From Pseudomonas multiresinivorans (GTDB lineage Bacteria > Pseudomonadota > Gammaproteobacteria > Pseudomonadales > Pseudomonadaceae): DNA of 64,000 nt. The notes below the pieces were generated by a model. That model worked only from the letters and a program-made list of their open reading frames with translations, had not been told where the DNA came from and searched no databases. Shown here piece after piece: positions 33,493-41,857 of this stretch. The stretch is taken from NCBI RefSeq assembly GCF_012971725.1, contig NZ_CP048833.1, forward strand, positions 3,348,001 to 3,412,000, read 5' to 3'. The translations under genes and the position numbers were made by a program. Positions within the stretch are counted from its first letter, which is position 1. Each line of letters begins with the position of its first letter.

Positions 33493-34395
33493 TCAGTTGG
33501 CGGCGCGGCGGAAGGCGCCAGGCTGCTGTCCGGTCGCCTTATGGAAGGCGCGAGTGAACGCGGCGATGGACTGGTAGCCGACGGCAGCGGCGACTTCCGC
33601 CACGCTCTGGTCGGCCTTCAGCAAGCGGCACGCCTGGCCCATGCGCAGGGCCAGCAGGACCTGGCCGGGCGACTGCCCGCAGGTTTCGTTGAAACGCTTG
33701 AAGAAGGCCGAGCGCGACAGCCCGGCACTGGCCGCCATGTCCTCCAGCGTCCAGGGCAGTTGTGGTTGCTGGATCATCCGCTCCAGCAGGCTGGCGAATT
33801 GCGGTTGGCGGGCGAGGGCGACCAGCCCGCCAAGGGACTCGTTGGCCACCACCTGCTGGCGCAGCACGTAGAGGAACAGCAGGTGACTCAGGCGTTCGAG
33901 CATCTGCTGCGAGGGCGCCGGCTGCCGCTGGCACTCCTCGAGGATCAGCTCGAACAGGCTGCGCGCGGCGCGCTGGGACGGCTCCTCGGCGCGCAGGACG
34001 AGGAAGGCGGGCAGGGCGTTGATGATCAGCGCCGACAGCCCCGAATCGAACTGGAAGAACCCGCACACCAGCCCCACGCCATCCTCGGCCTGCAGCTCCA
34101 GCGCGGTCATGTTCTGGCGCGGCTGGCAGGCGGCGTCCTCGGCGCTTGATTCATTCGAGAGGCGATACGGCACATCGCGCAGGATGAACACCGCATCGCC
34201 GCTGTCCAGCCGGCAGGGCGGCTCATTCTCCAGGTGCAGCCAGCAATGCCCCTGCACCACCAGGTGGAAACTGGCCCGCGCCATGCCGTGGGTCGAGGCG
34301 TGCCAGCCGCCGCAATAGCGCCCCACATGGAACAGGCTCGCGCTCAGTTCAAGGCTGTCTAATAACCAATCGACCAGGGGGCTGGATGAAATCAT
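33493..34395 (-). CDS. AraC-family transcriptional regulator (cupin_6 type)
   Basis: A 300-residue regulator. The N-terminal cupin-like sensor spans about 1-185 (ELSASLFHVGRYCGGWHAST, FHLVVQGHCWLHLENEPPCR, AVFILRDVPYRLS). The C-terminal double HTH spans about 195-298 (WTLEDMAASAGLSRSAFFKR, FNETCGQSPGQVLLALRMGQ, ACRLLKADQSVAEVAAAVGY). It is divergent from the carboxymuconolactone-decarboxylase-like gene across a 104-bp gap and probably activates the five-gene run 34500-38918. Confidence 0.92.
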   Translation of the reverse strand: MISSSPLVDWLLDSLELSASLFHVGRYCGGWHASTHGMARASFHLVVQGHCWLHLENEPPCRLDSGDAVFILRDVPYRLSNESSAEDAACQPRQNMTALELQAEDGVGLVCGFFQFDSGLSALIINALPAFLVLRAEEPSQRAARSLFELILEECQRQPAPSQQMLERLSHLLFLYVLRQQVVANESLGGLVALARQPQFASLLERMIQQPQLPWTLEDMAASAGLSRSAFFKRFNETCGQSPGQVLLALRMGQACRLLKADQSVAEVAAAVGYQSIAAFTRAFHKATGQQPGAFRRAAN

Positions 34396-34499
34396 CTAAT
34401 GGAAAGACTCATGAGCAAGTGATAGCGACTTTAGAATATTGAATGGATTTCTTATTACCAACAGACTTTTTCGACACCCCATTTCAACGGAGTCGAACC

Positions 34500-35060
34500 A
34501 TGTCCCGCCTGCCCATCCAGACCCTCGACAGCGCCCCGGAAGCCGCCAAACCCTTCCTCGAGAATGCACTCAAGGGTTCCGGTTTCATTCCCAACCTGCT
34601 GGGCGTGCTGGCCAACGCGCCGGCCGCGCTGGAAACCTACGTGACCGTTTCCGGCCTCAACGGCAAGTCCGACCTTGGCCTGCCGGAGCGAGAGGTGGTC
34701 CAGCTGATCGCCGCCACCACCCATGGCTGCGACTTCTGCGTGGCCGGGCACACGGCGGTGGCCTTCAACAAGGCCAGGCTGCCTGAGGAAGTGATAGCCG
34801 CCCTGCGCGAACAGCGCGAGCTGCCTGACGCCCGCCTGGAAGCCCTGGCCGCGTTTGCCCGTGAGTCCATCGCCACCCGTGGCGCGGTCAGCGATGCAGG
34901 GCTGCAAGCCTTTCGCGCCGCCGGTTTCACCGATGGCAATGCACTGGAAGTACTGCTGGGTATCAGCCTGGCCACCCTGTGCAACTTTGCCAACGTGCTG
35001 GCCCAGACACCGCTGAACCCGGAGCTGGGCAAATACCGCTGGAAAAAGGCTTCCGCCTGA
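34500..35060 (+). CDS. Carboxymuconolactone decarboxylase/AhpD-like protein
   Basis: A 186-residue protein of the AhpD-like fold with the redox motif CDFCVAGH (Cys-x-x-Cys-x-x-x-His near residue 77-84) preceded by the conserved EREVVQLIAATTHG. Such proteins act as peroxidase partners or thiol reductants. The start MSRLPIQTLDSAPEAAKPFL follows AACGGAG at 34487-34493; the upstream frame extension overlaps the promoter. It is the first gene of the AraC-linked operon. Confidence 0.85.
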   Translation: MSRLPIQTLDSAPEAAKPFLENALKGSGFIPNLLGVLANAPAALETYVTVSGLNGKSDLGLPEREVVQLIAATTHGCDFCVAGHTAVAFNKARLPEEVIAALREQRELPDARLEALAAFARESIATRGAVSDAGLQAFRAAGFTDGNALEVLLGISLATLCNFANVLAQTPLNPELGKYRWKKASA

Positions 35061-35106
35061 TTCGTGTGACCGGGCGGCCCTGGCCGCCCCTGCAAGGAGA
35101 GCGATG

Positions 35107-36165
35107 ATGCTCGACCCGACACTGAGCCGCTGGCTCGATGAGCACGCCGAGGGCCTCGACCTTGGCCATACCGACCCGCAGAGCGTGCTACCGCAGCTCG
35201 CCGCTGCCGGGCTGTTCGCCATTGGCGTGCCCGAGGAGCGCGGCGGCAGCGGCGGCAACGTGCTCGATGCCATCGATGCGATTGCCGATGTCGCCGGCCA
35301 TTCCCTGACCGCCGCGTTTGTCTTCTGGGGCCAGCGCGCCTTCATCGAATACCTGCTGCAAAGCCCCAATCGCGCACTGGGCGACCGGCTGCTCGGCGAA
35401 CTGCTGGACGGCAGTCTGGCCGGCGCCACGGGGCTGTCCAACGCCATGAAGTTCCTCTCTGGCATCGAGAGCCTGCAGGTGGCGGCGACACCGGCCGGCG
35501 ACGGCTGGAACCTCGATGGCCGCTTGCACTGGGTAACCAACCTGCGCAAGGGCCGCTTCGTGGTGGCTGCCGCCATCGAGCGGGCCGGCGAAGCGCCGCT
35601 GGTGGCGGCAATCCCTTCCGACAGCGCCGGCCTGATCCGCTCGGACGACCTGCAACTGCTCGGCCTGCAATCGAGCAATACCGCTGCGCTGGACTTTACT
35701 TCGGTCGAACTGCCACTCGACTGGCTGCTGCACGACGATGCCCGCCAATACCTGCCACGCGTGCGCCCGGCCTTCCTCGGCCTGCAATGCGCGATGACCA
35801 TCGGCCTTACGCGCAAGGCGCTGGAGGCCGTGCGTAGCCATCTCAGCGACCGCCGTTCGGTGTTGCGCGAGGAGGAACAGCGCCTGAGCACCGAGCTCGG
35901 CGAACTCGTTGTGCAACTGCGTGACGGTTTGTTGAGCGGTGTGTTCCTTACTGAGCCGGCCAGGTTGTTCCGTATCCGCATCGGCCTGGCCGAAGGCGCG
36001 GCCGCGGCGGTGCAGCTGGAACTGCAAGCCAGTGGCGGCAAGGCCTACCTCAGCGAACATGGCGCAGCATTCGCCCGGCGCTGGCGCGAGTCGGCCTTCG
36101 TACCCATCGTCACGCCGAGCCTGGTGCAGCTGCGCACCGAACTGCAGAAGCAGGCCAAGGCATGA
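35107..36165 (+). CDS. Acyl-CoA dehydrogenase-family flavoprotein
   Basis: A 352-residue protein, shorter than typical acyl-CoA dehydrogenases (about 380-400). N-terminal helical domain: LPQLAAAGLFAIGVPEERGG, LDAIDAIADVAGHSLTAAFV. Middle domain: GATGLSNAMKFLSGIESLQV, GWNLDGRLHWVTNLRKGRFV. C-terminal helices: FLGLQCAMTIGLTRKALEAV, ELQASGGKAYLS. The catalytic glutamate position cannot be assigned. In this operon, next to an aliphatic-sulfonate-type transporter, it may be an SfnB/DszC-like oxygenase of organosulfur compounds rather than a beta-oxidation enzyme. ATG 35107 is better spaced from AAGGAG than 35104. The stop overlaps the ATPase start by 4 bp. Confidence 0.8.
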   Translation: MLDPTLSRWLDEHAEGLDLGHTDPQSVLPQLAAAGLFAIGVPEERGGSGGNVLDAIDAIADVAGHSLTAAFVFWGQRAFIEYLLQSPNRALGDRLLGELLDGSLAGATGLSNAMKFLSGIESLQVAATPAGDGWNLDGRLHWVTNLRKGRFVVAAAIERAGEAPLVAAIPSDSAGLIRSDDLQLLGLQSSNTAALDFTSVELPLDWLLHDDARQYLPRVRPAFLGLQCAMTIGLTRKALEAVRSHLSDRRSVLREEEQRLSTELGELVVQLRDGLLSGVFLTEPARLFRIRIGLAEGAAAAVQLELQASGGKAYLSEHGAAFARRWRESAFVPIVTPSLVQLRTELQKQAKA

Positions 36166-36998
36166 GCGACACGATCCTGCAGGCCAGCGATGTTGCCCTC
36201 GGTTATCCGGGTGACAACGGCTGGCGCAGTGTGCTCGAAGGTTTTGCGTTGGACCTGGCGCCGGGAGAAGTGGTGTCGATCCTCGGCCCCAGCGGCGTCG
36301 GCAAGTCCAGCCTGCTGCGCGTACTGGCCGGCCTGCAGAAACCGGCAGCCGGCAGTGTGAAACTGCTCGGCCAGGCCATCGACGGGCCACACCCGCGAGT
36401 CGCCGTGGCCTTCCAGGACCCGAGCCTGCTGCCCTGGCTGAACCTTGTGAAGAACGTCGCCTTCGGCCTCGACTTCGCCCGCCAGCCGAAGCTGGACAAG
36501 GCCACGCTGCAAGCGCGGGTCGATGACGCCATTGCCTCTGTGGGCCTGGGCCACGCTCGCGATTTCATGCCGGCGCAACTCTCCGGCGGCATGGCCCAGC
36601 GCACCGCGTTGGCCCGCTGCCTGGCGCGCCAACCGCAGGTGCTGCTGCTTGACGAACCCTTCGGCGCGCTGGATGAAGTGACCCGCGCCGACATGCAGCA
36701 ACTGCTGCTCACCGTCATCCACGAGCGGCGCACCGCCGCCGTGCTGATCACCCACGACATCGACGAAGCGCTGCTGCTTTCCGACCGAATCCTGCTACTG
36801 GGCGACACCCCGGCGCGAACGTTGGGCGAGTGGCACATCGACCTGCCGCAACCCCGTGCGGAGCTGGTCGAGGAACTGGGCGCACTGCGGGTCGAGATCC
36901 TCAAAACCCTACGGCGGGCAAGCCGCACCCACGCAAACACTACTTCTGCGCAGGAGCCTGCCCATGTGCCTGGACGACCCCACACACTCTCGACGTGA
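36162..36998 (+). CDS. SsuB/TauB-type ABC transporter ATPase
   Basis: A 278-residue ATPase of the nitrate/sulfonate/bicarbonate import family. It has Walker A GPSGVGKSS near residue 43, the Q-loop VAVAFQDPSLLPWLNLVKNV, signature LSGGMAQRTALARCLARQP, Walker B LLLDEPFGALDEVTRADMQQ and switch LITHDIDEAL. All are the SsuB/TauB pattern (FQ-P-LLPW, DEPFGALD). It overlaps the dehydrogenase stop by ATGA and the next gene by 35 bp. It energises the permease at 38160 and could also serve the SsuA-like binding protein at 41858. Confidence 0.94.
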   Translation: MSDTILQASDVALGYPGDNGWRSVLEGFALDLAPGEVVSILGPSGVGKSSLLRVLAGLQKPAAGSVKLLGQAIDGPHPRVAVAFQDPSLLPWLNLVKNVAFGLDFARQPKLDKATLQARVDDAIASVGLGHARDFMPAQLSGGMAQRTALARCLARQPQVLLLDEPFGALDEVTRADMQQLLLTVIHERRTAAVLITHDIDEALLLSDRILLLGDTPARTLGEWHIDLPQPRAELVEELGALRVEILKTLRRASRTHANTTSAQEPAHVPGRPHTLST

Positions 36999-38163
36999 CA
37001 TCCTCAAACTCGGCGCGCTGCTCACCGCCGCCGGTGCGCTGCCGCTGCTGACCAGCCTGCAGGCGCGCGCCGCCAGCGAGCCGGACGCCCCGGTGCGCAT
37101 CGGCTACCTGCCGATCACCGACGCCACCCCGCTATTGGTCGCCCACGCCAACGGCCTGTTCGACGCCGAAGGCATCAAGGCCGAGCGCCCGGTGTTGCTG
37201 CGTAGCTGGGCGCAGGTGATCGAGGCGTTCATCTCCGGGCAGGTCAACGTCATCCACCTGCTATCGCCGATGACCGTCTGGGCGCGCTATGGCAGCAAGG
37301 TGCCGGCCAAGGTGGTGGCCTGGAACCACGTGGGTGGCTCGGGCCTGACCGTGGCGCCGGACATCAGCGACGTGAAGCAGCTGGGCGGCAAGACCCTGGC
37401 GATCCCGTTCTGGTACTCGATCCACAACGTCGTGCTGCAGCAACTGCTGCGCGACAACGGCCTGCAAGCCGTGAGCAAGCCGGCCAACGCTGCGCTGGCG
37501 GCCAACGAGGTCAACCTGGTGGTATTGCCGCCGTCGGACATGCCGCCGGCCCTGGCTGCCAAGCGCATTGCCGGTTACATCGTCGCCGAGCCGTTCAACG
37601 CCCTGGCGGAGAACCTCAAGGTCGGGCGCATCCAGCGCTTCACCGGCGACGTCTGGCGCAACCACGCCTGCTGCGTGGTGTTCATGCACGAACACGACCT
37701 CAACAACCGCCCGGAGTGGTCGCAGAAGGTGGTCAACGCCATCGTCAAGGCGCAGCTGTGGACCCGCGACAACCGCGCCGAGGCGGCCAAACTGCTGTCC
37801 AAGGACGGCGAGAATCGCTACACGCCCCACGCGCCGGACGTGCTCAGTCGGGTACTGGCTCCTGCCGCCAGCGAACGCCAGCAGTACCTGGCTGACGGCG
37901 CCATCCGCCATGCCGACTGGCACGAGGAGCGCATCGACTTCCAGCCATATCCGTTCCCCAGCTACACCGAGGAGCTGGTGCGGCGCCTGAAGGACACGCT
38001 GATCCAGGGCGACAAGGGCTTCCTCGCGGCACTGGAGCCGACCCAGGTGGCCAAGGACCTGGTGGACGACCGCTTCGTCCGTAATGCCATCGCCAGCGTC
38101 GGTGGCCTGAGCGCCTTCGGCTTCCCGGACAGCTTCGAGCGCAGCGAGGAGATCACCACGTGA
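36964..38163 (+). CDS. Tat-exported ABC substrate-binding protein (NMT1/SsuA-like)
   Basis: A 399-residue periplasmic binding protein. The N-terminus has a twin-arginine signal (HSRRDILKLGALLTAAGALP, then LLTSLQARAAS), so it is probably exported folded. The mature part has VRIGYLPITDATPLLVAHAN, GLFDAEGIKAERPVLLRSWA, QVIEAFISGQVNVIHLLSPM, VVAWNHVGGSGLTVAPDIS and AKRIAGYIVAEPFNALAE, typical of nitrate/sulfonate-type binding proteins. Two adjacent cysteines (HACCVVFMHEHD) are notable. The start at 36964 is inside the 3' end of the ATPase gene. The ligand is unknown. Confidence 0.9.
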   Translation: MCLDDPTHSRRDILKLGALLTAAGALPLLTSLQARAASEPDAPVRIGYLPITDATPLLVAHANGLFDAEGIKAERPVLLRSWAQVIEAFISGQVNVIHLLSPMTVWARYGSKVPAKVVAWNHVGGSGLTVAPDISDVKQLGGKTLAIPFWYSIHNVVLQQLLRDNGLQAVSKPANAALAANEVNLVVLPPSDMPPALAAKRIAGYIVAEPFNALAENLKVGRIQRFTGDVWRNHACCVVFMHEHDLNNRPEWSQKVVNAIVKAQLWTRDNRAEAAKLLSKDGENRYTPHAPDVLSRVLAPAASERQQYLADGAIRHADWHEERIDFQPYPFPSYTEELVRRLKDTLIQGDKGFLAALEPTQVAKDLVDDRFVRNAIASVGGLSAFGFPDSFERSEEITT

Positions 38164-38918
38164 CACCCGTTGTTCTTTCCACGCGCCGCCATTGGGCGCT
38201 GGGCCTGGCCGGGCTCGTCATCCTGCTCGGTTTCTGGTGGATCGGCGTGCAGCTGTTCGGTGGCGACGGCCTGGGACAGTTGTTCTCGCCCCAGGCCACC
38301 TTTGTCAGCCTGGGCGAGCTGCTGGCCCGCCCGGAGCTGTACGAGCACGTGCTGGTGAGCCTGAAGCGGGTGCTGCTAGGTCTGCTGCTGGCGTTGGCCG
38401 TTGGCGTGCCGCTGGGCTTGCTGGTGGGTGCGTCGCGTCATCTGGAGGCGGCGACCACGCCGGCCTTCCAGTTCCTGCGGATGATCTCGCCGCTGTCGTG
38501 GATGCCGATCGCGGTGATGCTGATGGGCGTGGGCGACTCGCCGATCTACTTCCTGCTGGCCTTCGCCGCGGTCTGGCCGATCCTGCTGAACACCGCCGCC
38601 GGCGTGCGCCAGCTCGATCCGCGCTGGCTGCAGCTGTCGAAGAGCCTCAGCGCGACGCCGTTCGAAACCCTGTGCAAGGTCATCCTGCCCGGCGTGCTCG
38701 GCCACGTACTGACCGGCGTGCGCCTGGCCATCGGCATCCTCTGGATCGTCCTGGTGCCCTGCGAGATGCTCGGCGTCAGCGCAGGGCTGGGCTACTACAT
38801 CCTCGATACGCGGGACCGCCTGGCCTATTCCGAACTGATGGCCATGGTGCTGTTGATCGGCGTACTGGGGTTTGCCCTGGATGCGCTGGCGCGCAGCCTG
38901 TATCGGCGGCGGGGGTGA
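38160..38918 (+). CDS. SsuC/TauC-type ABC transporter permease
   Basis: A 252-residue inner-membrane permease with about six hydrophobic segments (HWALGLAGLVILLGFWWIGV, LLGLLLALAVGVPLGLLVGA, ELMAMVLLIGVLGFALDAL). The EAA-type loop LDPRWLQLSKSLSATPFETL leads to KVILPGVLGHVLTGVRLAIG. The start GTG at 38160 overlaps the binding-protein stop. It completes the importer with 36162 and 36964. Confidence 0.93.
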   Translation: MTPVVLSTRRHWALGLAGLVILLGFWWIGVQLFGGDGLGQLFSPQATFVSLGELLARPELYEHVLVSLKRVLLGLLLALAVGVPLGLLVGASRHLEAATTPAFQFLRMISPLSWMPIAVMLMGVGDSPIYFLLAFAAVWPILLNTAAGVRQLDPRWLQLSKSLSATPFETLCKVILPGVLGHVLTGVRLAIGILWIVLVPCEMLGVSAGLGYYILDTRDRLAYSELMAMVLLIGVLGFALDALARSLYRRRG

Positions 38919-38946
38919 TGGGGCCTTCTGAGTTCTCCTGATACAG

Positions 38947-39098
38947 CCCTCTCCCTAACCCTGGCTGCGCGCCCCGCTCCGAAGGGAGAGGGGACTGTCC
39001 TGAGTTTTCGGGTAGCCAGGCGCTCGCCGGCTGATTGCGGAACAACACCGAACGCCGAACGGCTCCCTCTCCCTTCAGGGAGAGGGCTGGGGAGAGGG
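38947..39098. repeat. CCCTCTCCC/GGGAGAGGG repeats between convergent operons
   Basis: CCCTCTCCCTAACCCTGGCT at 38947 faces GAAGGGAGAGGGG ending at 38993, and TCCCTCTCCCTTCAGGGAGA at 39064 continues to GGGGAGAGGG at 39098. The same family appears at 25399-25527. They can form strong hairpins and probably end transcription of both convergent operons. The surrounding 38919-39141 holds no gene. Confidence 0.75.
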
Positions 39099-39141
39099 CG
39101 TTCTGGAGCTGGCTCATAGGCATCAAATTGCCCCAGGCTCC

Positions 39142-39828
39142 CTATGTCACATCGCCCTGCGTAAGCCTGGCCAGCAGTGCTGCCACCAGATCCAGCATCG
39201 AGCACAGTACGAAGTACAGCAGCGCGACGAACAGGAACACCTCCGTGGGATGCACCATCACCCGGTTGCTCACCTGGGTGGCGACGAAGGACAGCTCGCC
39301 CACACCGATCACGTAGGCCAGCGAGGTGTCCTTGATCAGCGAGACCCACTGATTCAGGAACGACGGCAGCATGATCGGCAGCGCCTGCGGCAGGATCACC
39401 AGCGTAAGCACTTGCCATGGGCGCAGGCCCAGCGCGCGGGCGGCGTCCCACTGGCCCTTGGGCAGGCTTTCGATACCGGCGTGCACCGAGTGCGCGAGAT
39501 AAGCCCCGCCGATCAGCGACAGCGCGCAGACCACCGTGCCGAGCGCCGGCACGTCGATGTGCAGGACGATGGGCAGCAGGAAGTAGACCCAGAAGATCAG
39601 CATCAGCACCGGGATGGCGCGGAAGAAACCGAGGAACGCCACCAGCAGCAGGCGCGGTTTTCCGCCCAATACTGACAACGCGATACCTAGTGCCAGGCCG
39701 ATCACCGCCGAGGCAAGGCCGGAGGCCAGCGCGAGGATCACCGTGAGCGCCGCGCCGCCCAGCGGGCCGTCCGGGTAAGCGCCGATAAGGAAATAGGACA
39801 GGTTGTCCGAGATCACCGAGAAGTCCAT
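39142..39828 (-). CDS. Polar amino acid ABC transporter permease (second subunit)
   Basis: A 228-residue HisMQ-type permease with about five hydrophobic segments (ALTVILALASGLASAVIGLA, LVAFLGFFRAIPVLMLIFWV) and the EAA loop WDAARALGLRPWQVLTLVIL PQALP. It begins 1 bp after the preceding permease stop, so the two form a heterodimer. No ATPase gene is found in this run. Confidence 0.92.
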   Translation of the reverse strand: MDFSVISDNLSYFLIGAYPDGPLGGAALTVILALASGLASAVIGLALGIALSVLGGKPRLLLVAFLGFFRAIPVLMLIFWVYFLLPIVLHIDVPALGTVVCALSLIGGAYLAHSVHAGIESLPKGQWDAARALGLRPWQVLTLVILPQALPIMLPSFLNQWVSLIKDTSLAYVIGVGELSFVATQVSNRVMVHPTEVFLFVALLYFVLCSMLDLVAALLARLTQGDVT

Positions 39829-39829
39829 G

Positions 39830-40543
39830 TCAGGCTCCCTGGCGATAGCGGCGCGTTTGCTGGATCGCCTGGCCCAGCGCCTCGATCAGCGCGATGGCGC
39901 CGATGTACAGCAGGGTGGCGATGCCGAACGCCTGGAAGGTCTTGAAGGTCTGCGTCTCCACCTGGCGCGAGGCGTAGGAAAGCTCCGCGAGGCCGATGGC
40001 CATGGCCAGCGAGGAATTCTTCAGCGCATTCATGTACTGGCCCATCAGCGGAGGCAGCGCGGTGCGCAGCGCCTGCGGCAGGACCACCCAGCGCCACACC
40101 TGCAGTGGGCGAAGGCCCAGCGCCATGCCAGCTTCACGCTGTTGCGCACTGACCGAGGCAATACCGGCGCGGAATTCCTCGGCGATGAAGGCAGTGGTGT
40201 AGAGCGTCAGCCCCCAGGCGGCGGCGAGAAACTCGAAGGACGGCCACGCCAGCCAGCCCAGCTCATGGGGCGAGTTGAGCCAGAACACCAGCTCCTCCGG
40301 GAGCAGGGCGGGCACGCCGAAATACCAGAAGAACAGCTGCACCAGCAGCGGCGTGTTGCGGAACAGCGCGAGATAGGCCTGCGCCGGCCACGACAGCCAG
40401 CGCGATTTCGCCTGCCGGGCGATGGCCAGCGGCGCGCCGAGCAGGGTGGCGATAACGCAGCAGAACAGGGAGATACCGAGGGTCAGCAGGAAGCCGTCGA
40501 GCAACCAGCGCAGGTAGGTCGGGGCGAGCAGTTCGCCGAACAT
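39830..40543 (-). CDS. Polar amino acid ABC transporter permease (first subunit)
   Basis: A 237-residue HisMQ/GltJ-type permease with hydrophobic segments (LLDGFLLTLGISLFCCVIAT, LFRNTPLLVQLFFWYFGVPA) and the EAA loop EAGMALGLRPLQVWRWVVLP. FRNTPLLVQLFFWYFG is typical of glutamate/aspartate-like importers. It is the middle gene of the three-gene run with binding protein 40618 and permease 39142. Confidence 0.93.
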   Translation of the reverse strand: MFGELLAPTYLRWLLDGFLLTLGISLFCCVIATLLGAPLAIARQAKSRWLSWPAQAYLALFRNTPLLVQLFFWYFGVPALLPEELVFWLNSPHELGWLAWPSFEFLAAAWGLTLYTTAFIAEEFRAGIASVSAQQREAGMALGLRPLQVWRWVVLPQALRTALPPLMGQYMNALKNSSLAMAIGLAELSYASRQVETQTFKTFQAFGIATLLYIGAIALIEALGQAIQQTRRYRQGA

Positions 40544-40617
40544 GTCACGAATCCATCAGTGAAAGAAACGGACACGCCCCGGCGAGCCGGGGCGTGGGGT
40601 GGTGCGGAGTGCGCGGA

Positions 40618-41424
40618 TCAGCTCTTGTCGCCGATCTTGTACAGGCGGGCCAGCGGCGTCTTGGTGTCCGGGCCGAACCAGGTGTCGTAGATCTTCTGCG
40701 CCTGGCCCTGGGCTTCCAGCTCGGTGAGGCTCTGGTTGACGAACTCGGCCAGGGCCTTCTCGCCCTTGGGAATGCCGACGCCGATCAGGTCATTGGAGAT
40801 GGTGAAGGGCGGGACTTCGTACTTGTCCTTGTCCGGCACGTTGGCCAGCAGGCCGATCAGCTTGGGGCCGTCCTGGGTGATGGCCTGGACCTGGCCGTTG
40901 CGCAGGGCGGTGAAGGCGAACGGCGTGTCGTCGTAGGCGATGACCTTGGCGCCGGGGAATTTCTCCCGCAGCACGCCTTCGTTGACGGTGCCCTTGTCGA
41001 CGCCTACGCGCCATTTGTTCAGCTGGTCAGGGCTGCTCAGGGAGCCTTTCCTGACAATGAACTGCTGGCCCGAGGAGAAGTAGGGAATGCTGAAATCGAC
41101 TTGCTCGGCGCGCTCGGGGGTGATGGTGAAGTTGGCCAGCACCAGGTCGACCTTGTTGGCGGTCAGCAGCGGAATACGGTTGGCCGGGTTGGTCGGCAGC
41201 ACCTGCAACTTGACGCCGAGCTTGTCGGCCAGCGCCTTGGCGTAATCCACGTCGAGGCCTTCGATCTGCTTGCTCTTGGCATCGACGAAGCCGAATGGCG
41301 GGTTGCTGTCGAACGCGGCGACGCGCAGCACGCCGGCCTTCTTGATGTCGTCCAGGCGGTCGGCATGGGCCAGTCCGGAGAGGACGGCCAGGGCGAGAGC
41401 GGTAACGGCAGTGAGTTTCTTCAT
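40618..41424 (-). CDS. Periplasmic amino-acid-type substrate-binding protein
   Basis: A 268-residue family-3 binding protein with signal peptide MKKLTAVTALALAVLSGLAH. The body reads DDIKKAGVLRVAAFDSNPPF, GFVDAKSKQIEGLDVDYAKA, LVLANFTITPERAEQVDFSI, VGVDKGTVNEGVLREKFPGA and AITQDGPKLIGLLANV. The start MKKL at 41424 is 10 bases from AAGGAG; the frame also allows 41430. In Pseudomonas such binders often serve acidic amino acids or cystine-like sulfur sources; which one applies here is open. Confidence 0.92.
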   Translation of the reverse strand: MKKLTAVTALALAVLSGLAHADRLDDIKKAGVLRVAAFDSNPPFGFVDAKSKQIEGLDVDYAKALADKLGVKLQVLPTNPANRIPLLTANKVDLVLANFTITPERAEQVDFSIPYFSSGQQFIVRKGSLSSPDQLNKWRVGVDKGTVNEGVLREKFPGAKVIAYDDTPFAFTALRNGQVQAITQDGPKLIGLLANVPDKDKYEVPPFTISNDLIGVGIPKGEKALAEFVNQSLTELEAQGQAQKIYDTWFGPDTKTPLARLYKIGDKS

Positions 41425-41430
41425 GAACAT

Positions 41431-41857
41431 CCAGCTCCTTGTCGGGCCACGCTCGTGTGACGGGGTCCCGGAATGATCGAGAGCGGGCGCTCGAGGGTGG
41501 GAGAAGCCCGCTGTAGAGCGGCGGGGGTCGCCCGCCGGCGAAGCCGAGTGTGGCAGCGCGGCGGGGTGGCGGAGAAGGAATGAATTCGTCTATCTAATAA
41601 CCGGAAGAAATATAAAGTAACCGGTTAGATAACCATTTACATGAATCTCGCATGTGCGTGGGAGCGGACTCCGTCCGCGATTGCTACGCCCCAGGCATCT
41701 TGGCGCGGCTTGAAGACATCGCGGACGGAGTCCGCTCCTACGAGATCAAGAGTCGTGCTCAGCGTCGTAGGATGGGTGGAGCGAAGTGATACCCATCAGC
41801 GGAGTCGGCATGGAGACGATGGGTATCGCTTCGCTCCACGCCATCCTACGAAAACGA
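41431..41857. other. Intergenic region: AT-rich promoter and palindromic repeats
   Basis: No gene. 41580-41640 is AT-rich with a symmetrical site (ATCTAATAACCGG at 41592-41604 facing CCGGTTAGATAACC at 41621-41634, including the palindrome TAACCGGTTA) and may be a promoter/operator for the binding-protein run. 41660-41681 and 41718-41741 are inverted family-B REP sequences. 41766-41850 is a third palindromic family beginning CGTAGGATGGGTGGAGCGAA and ending in its complement. Confidence 0.75.
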
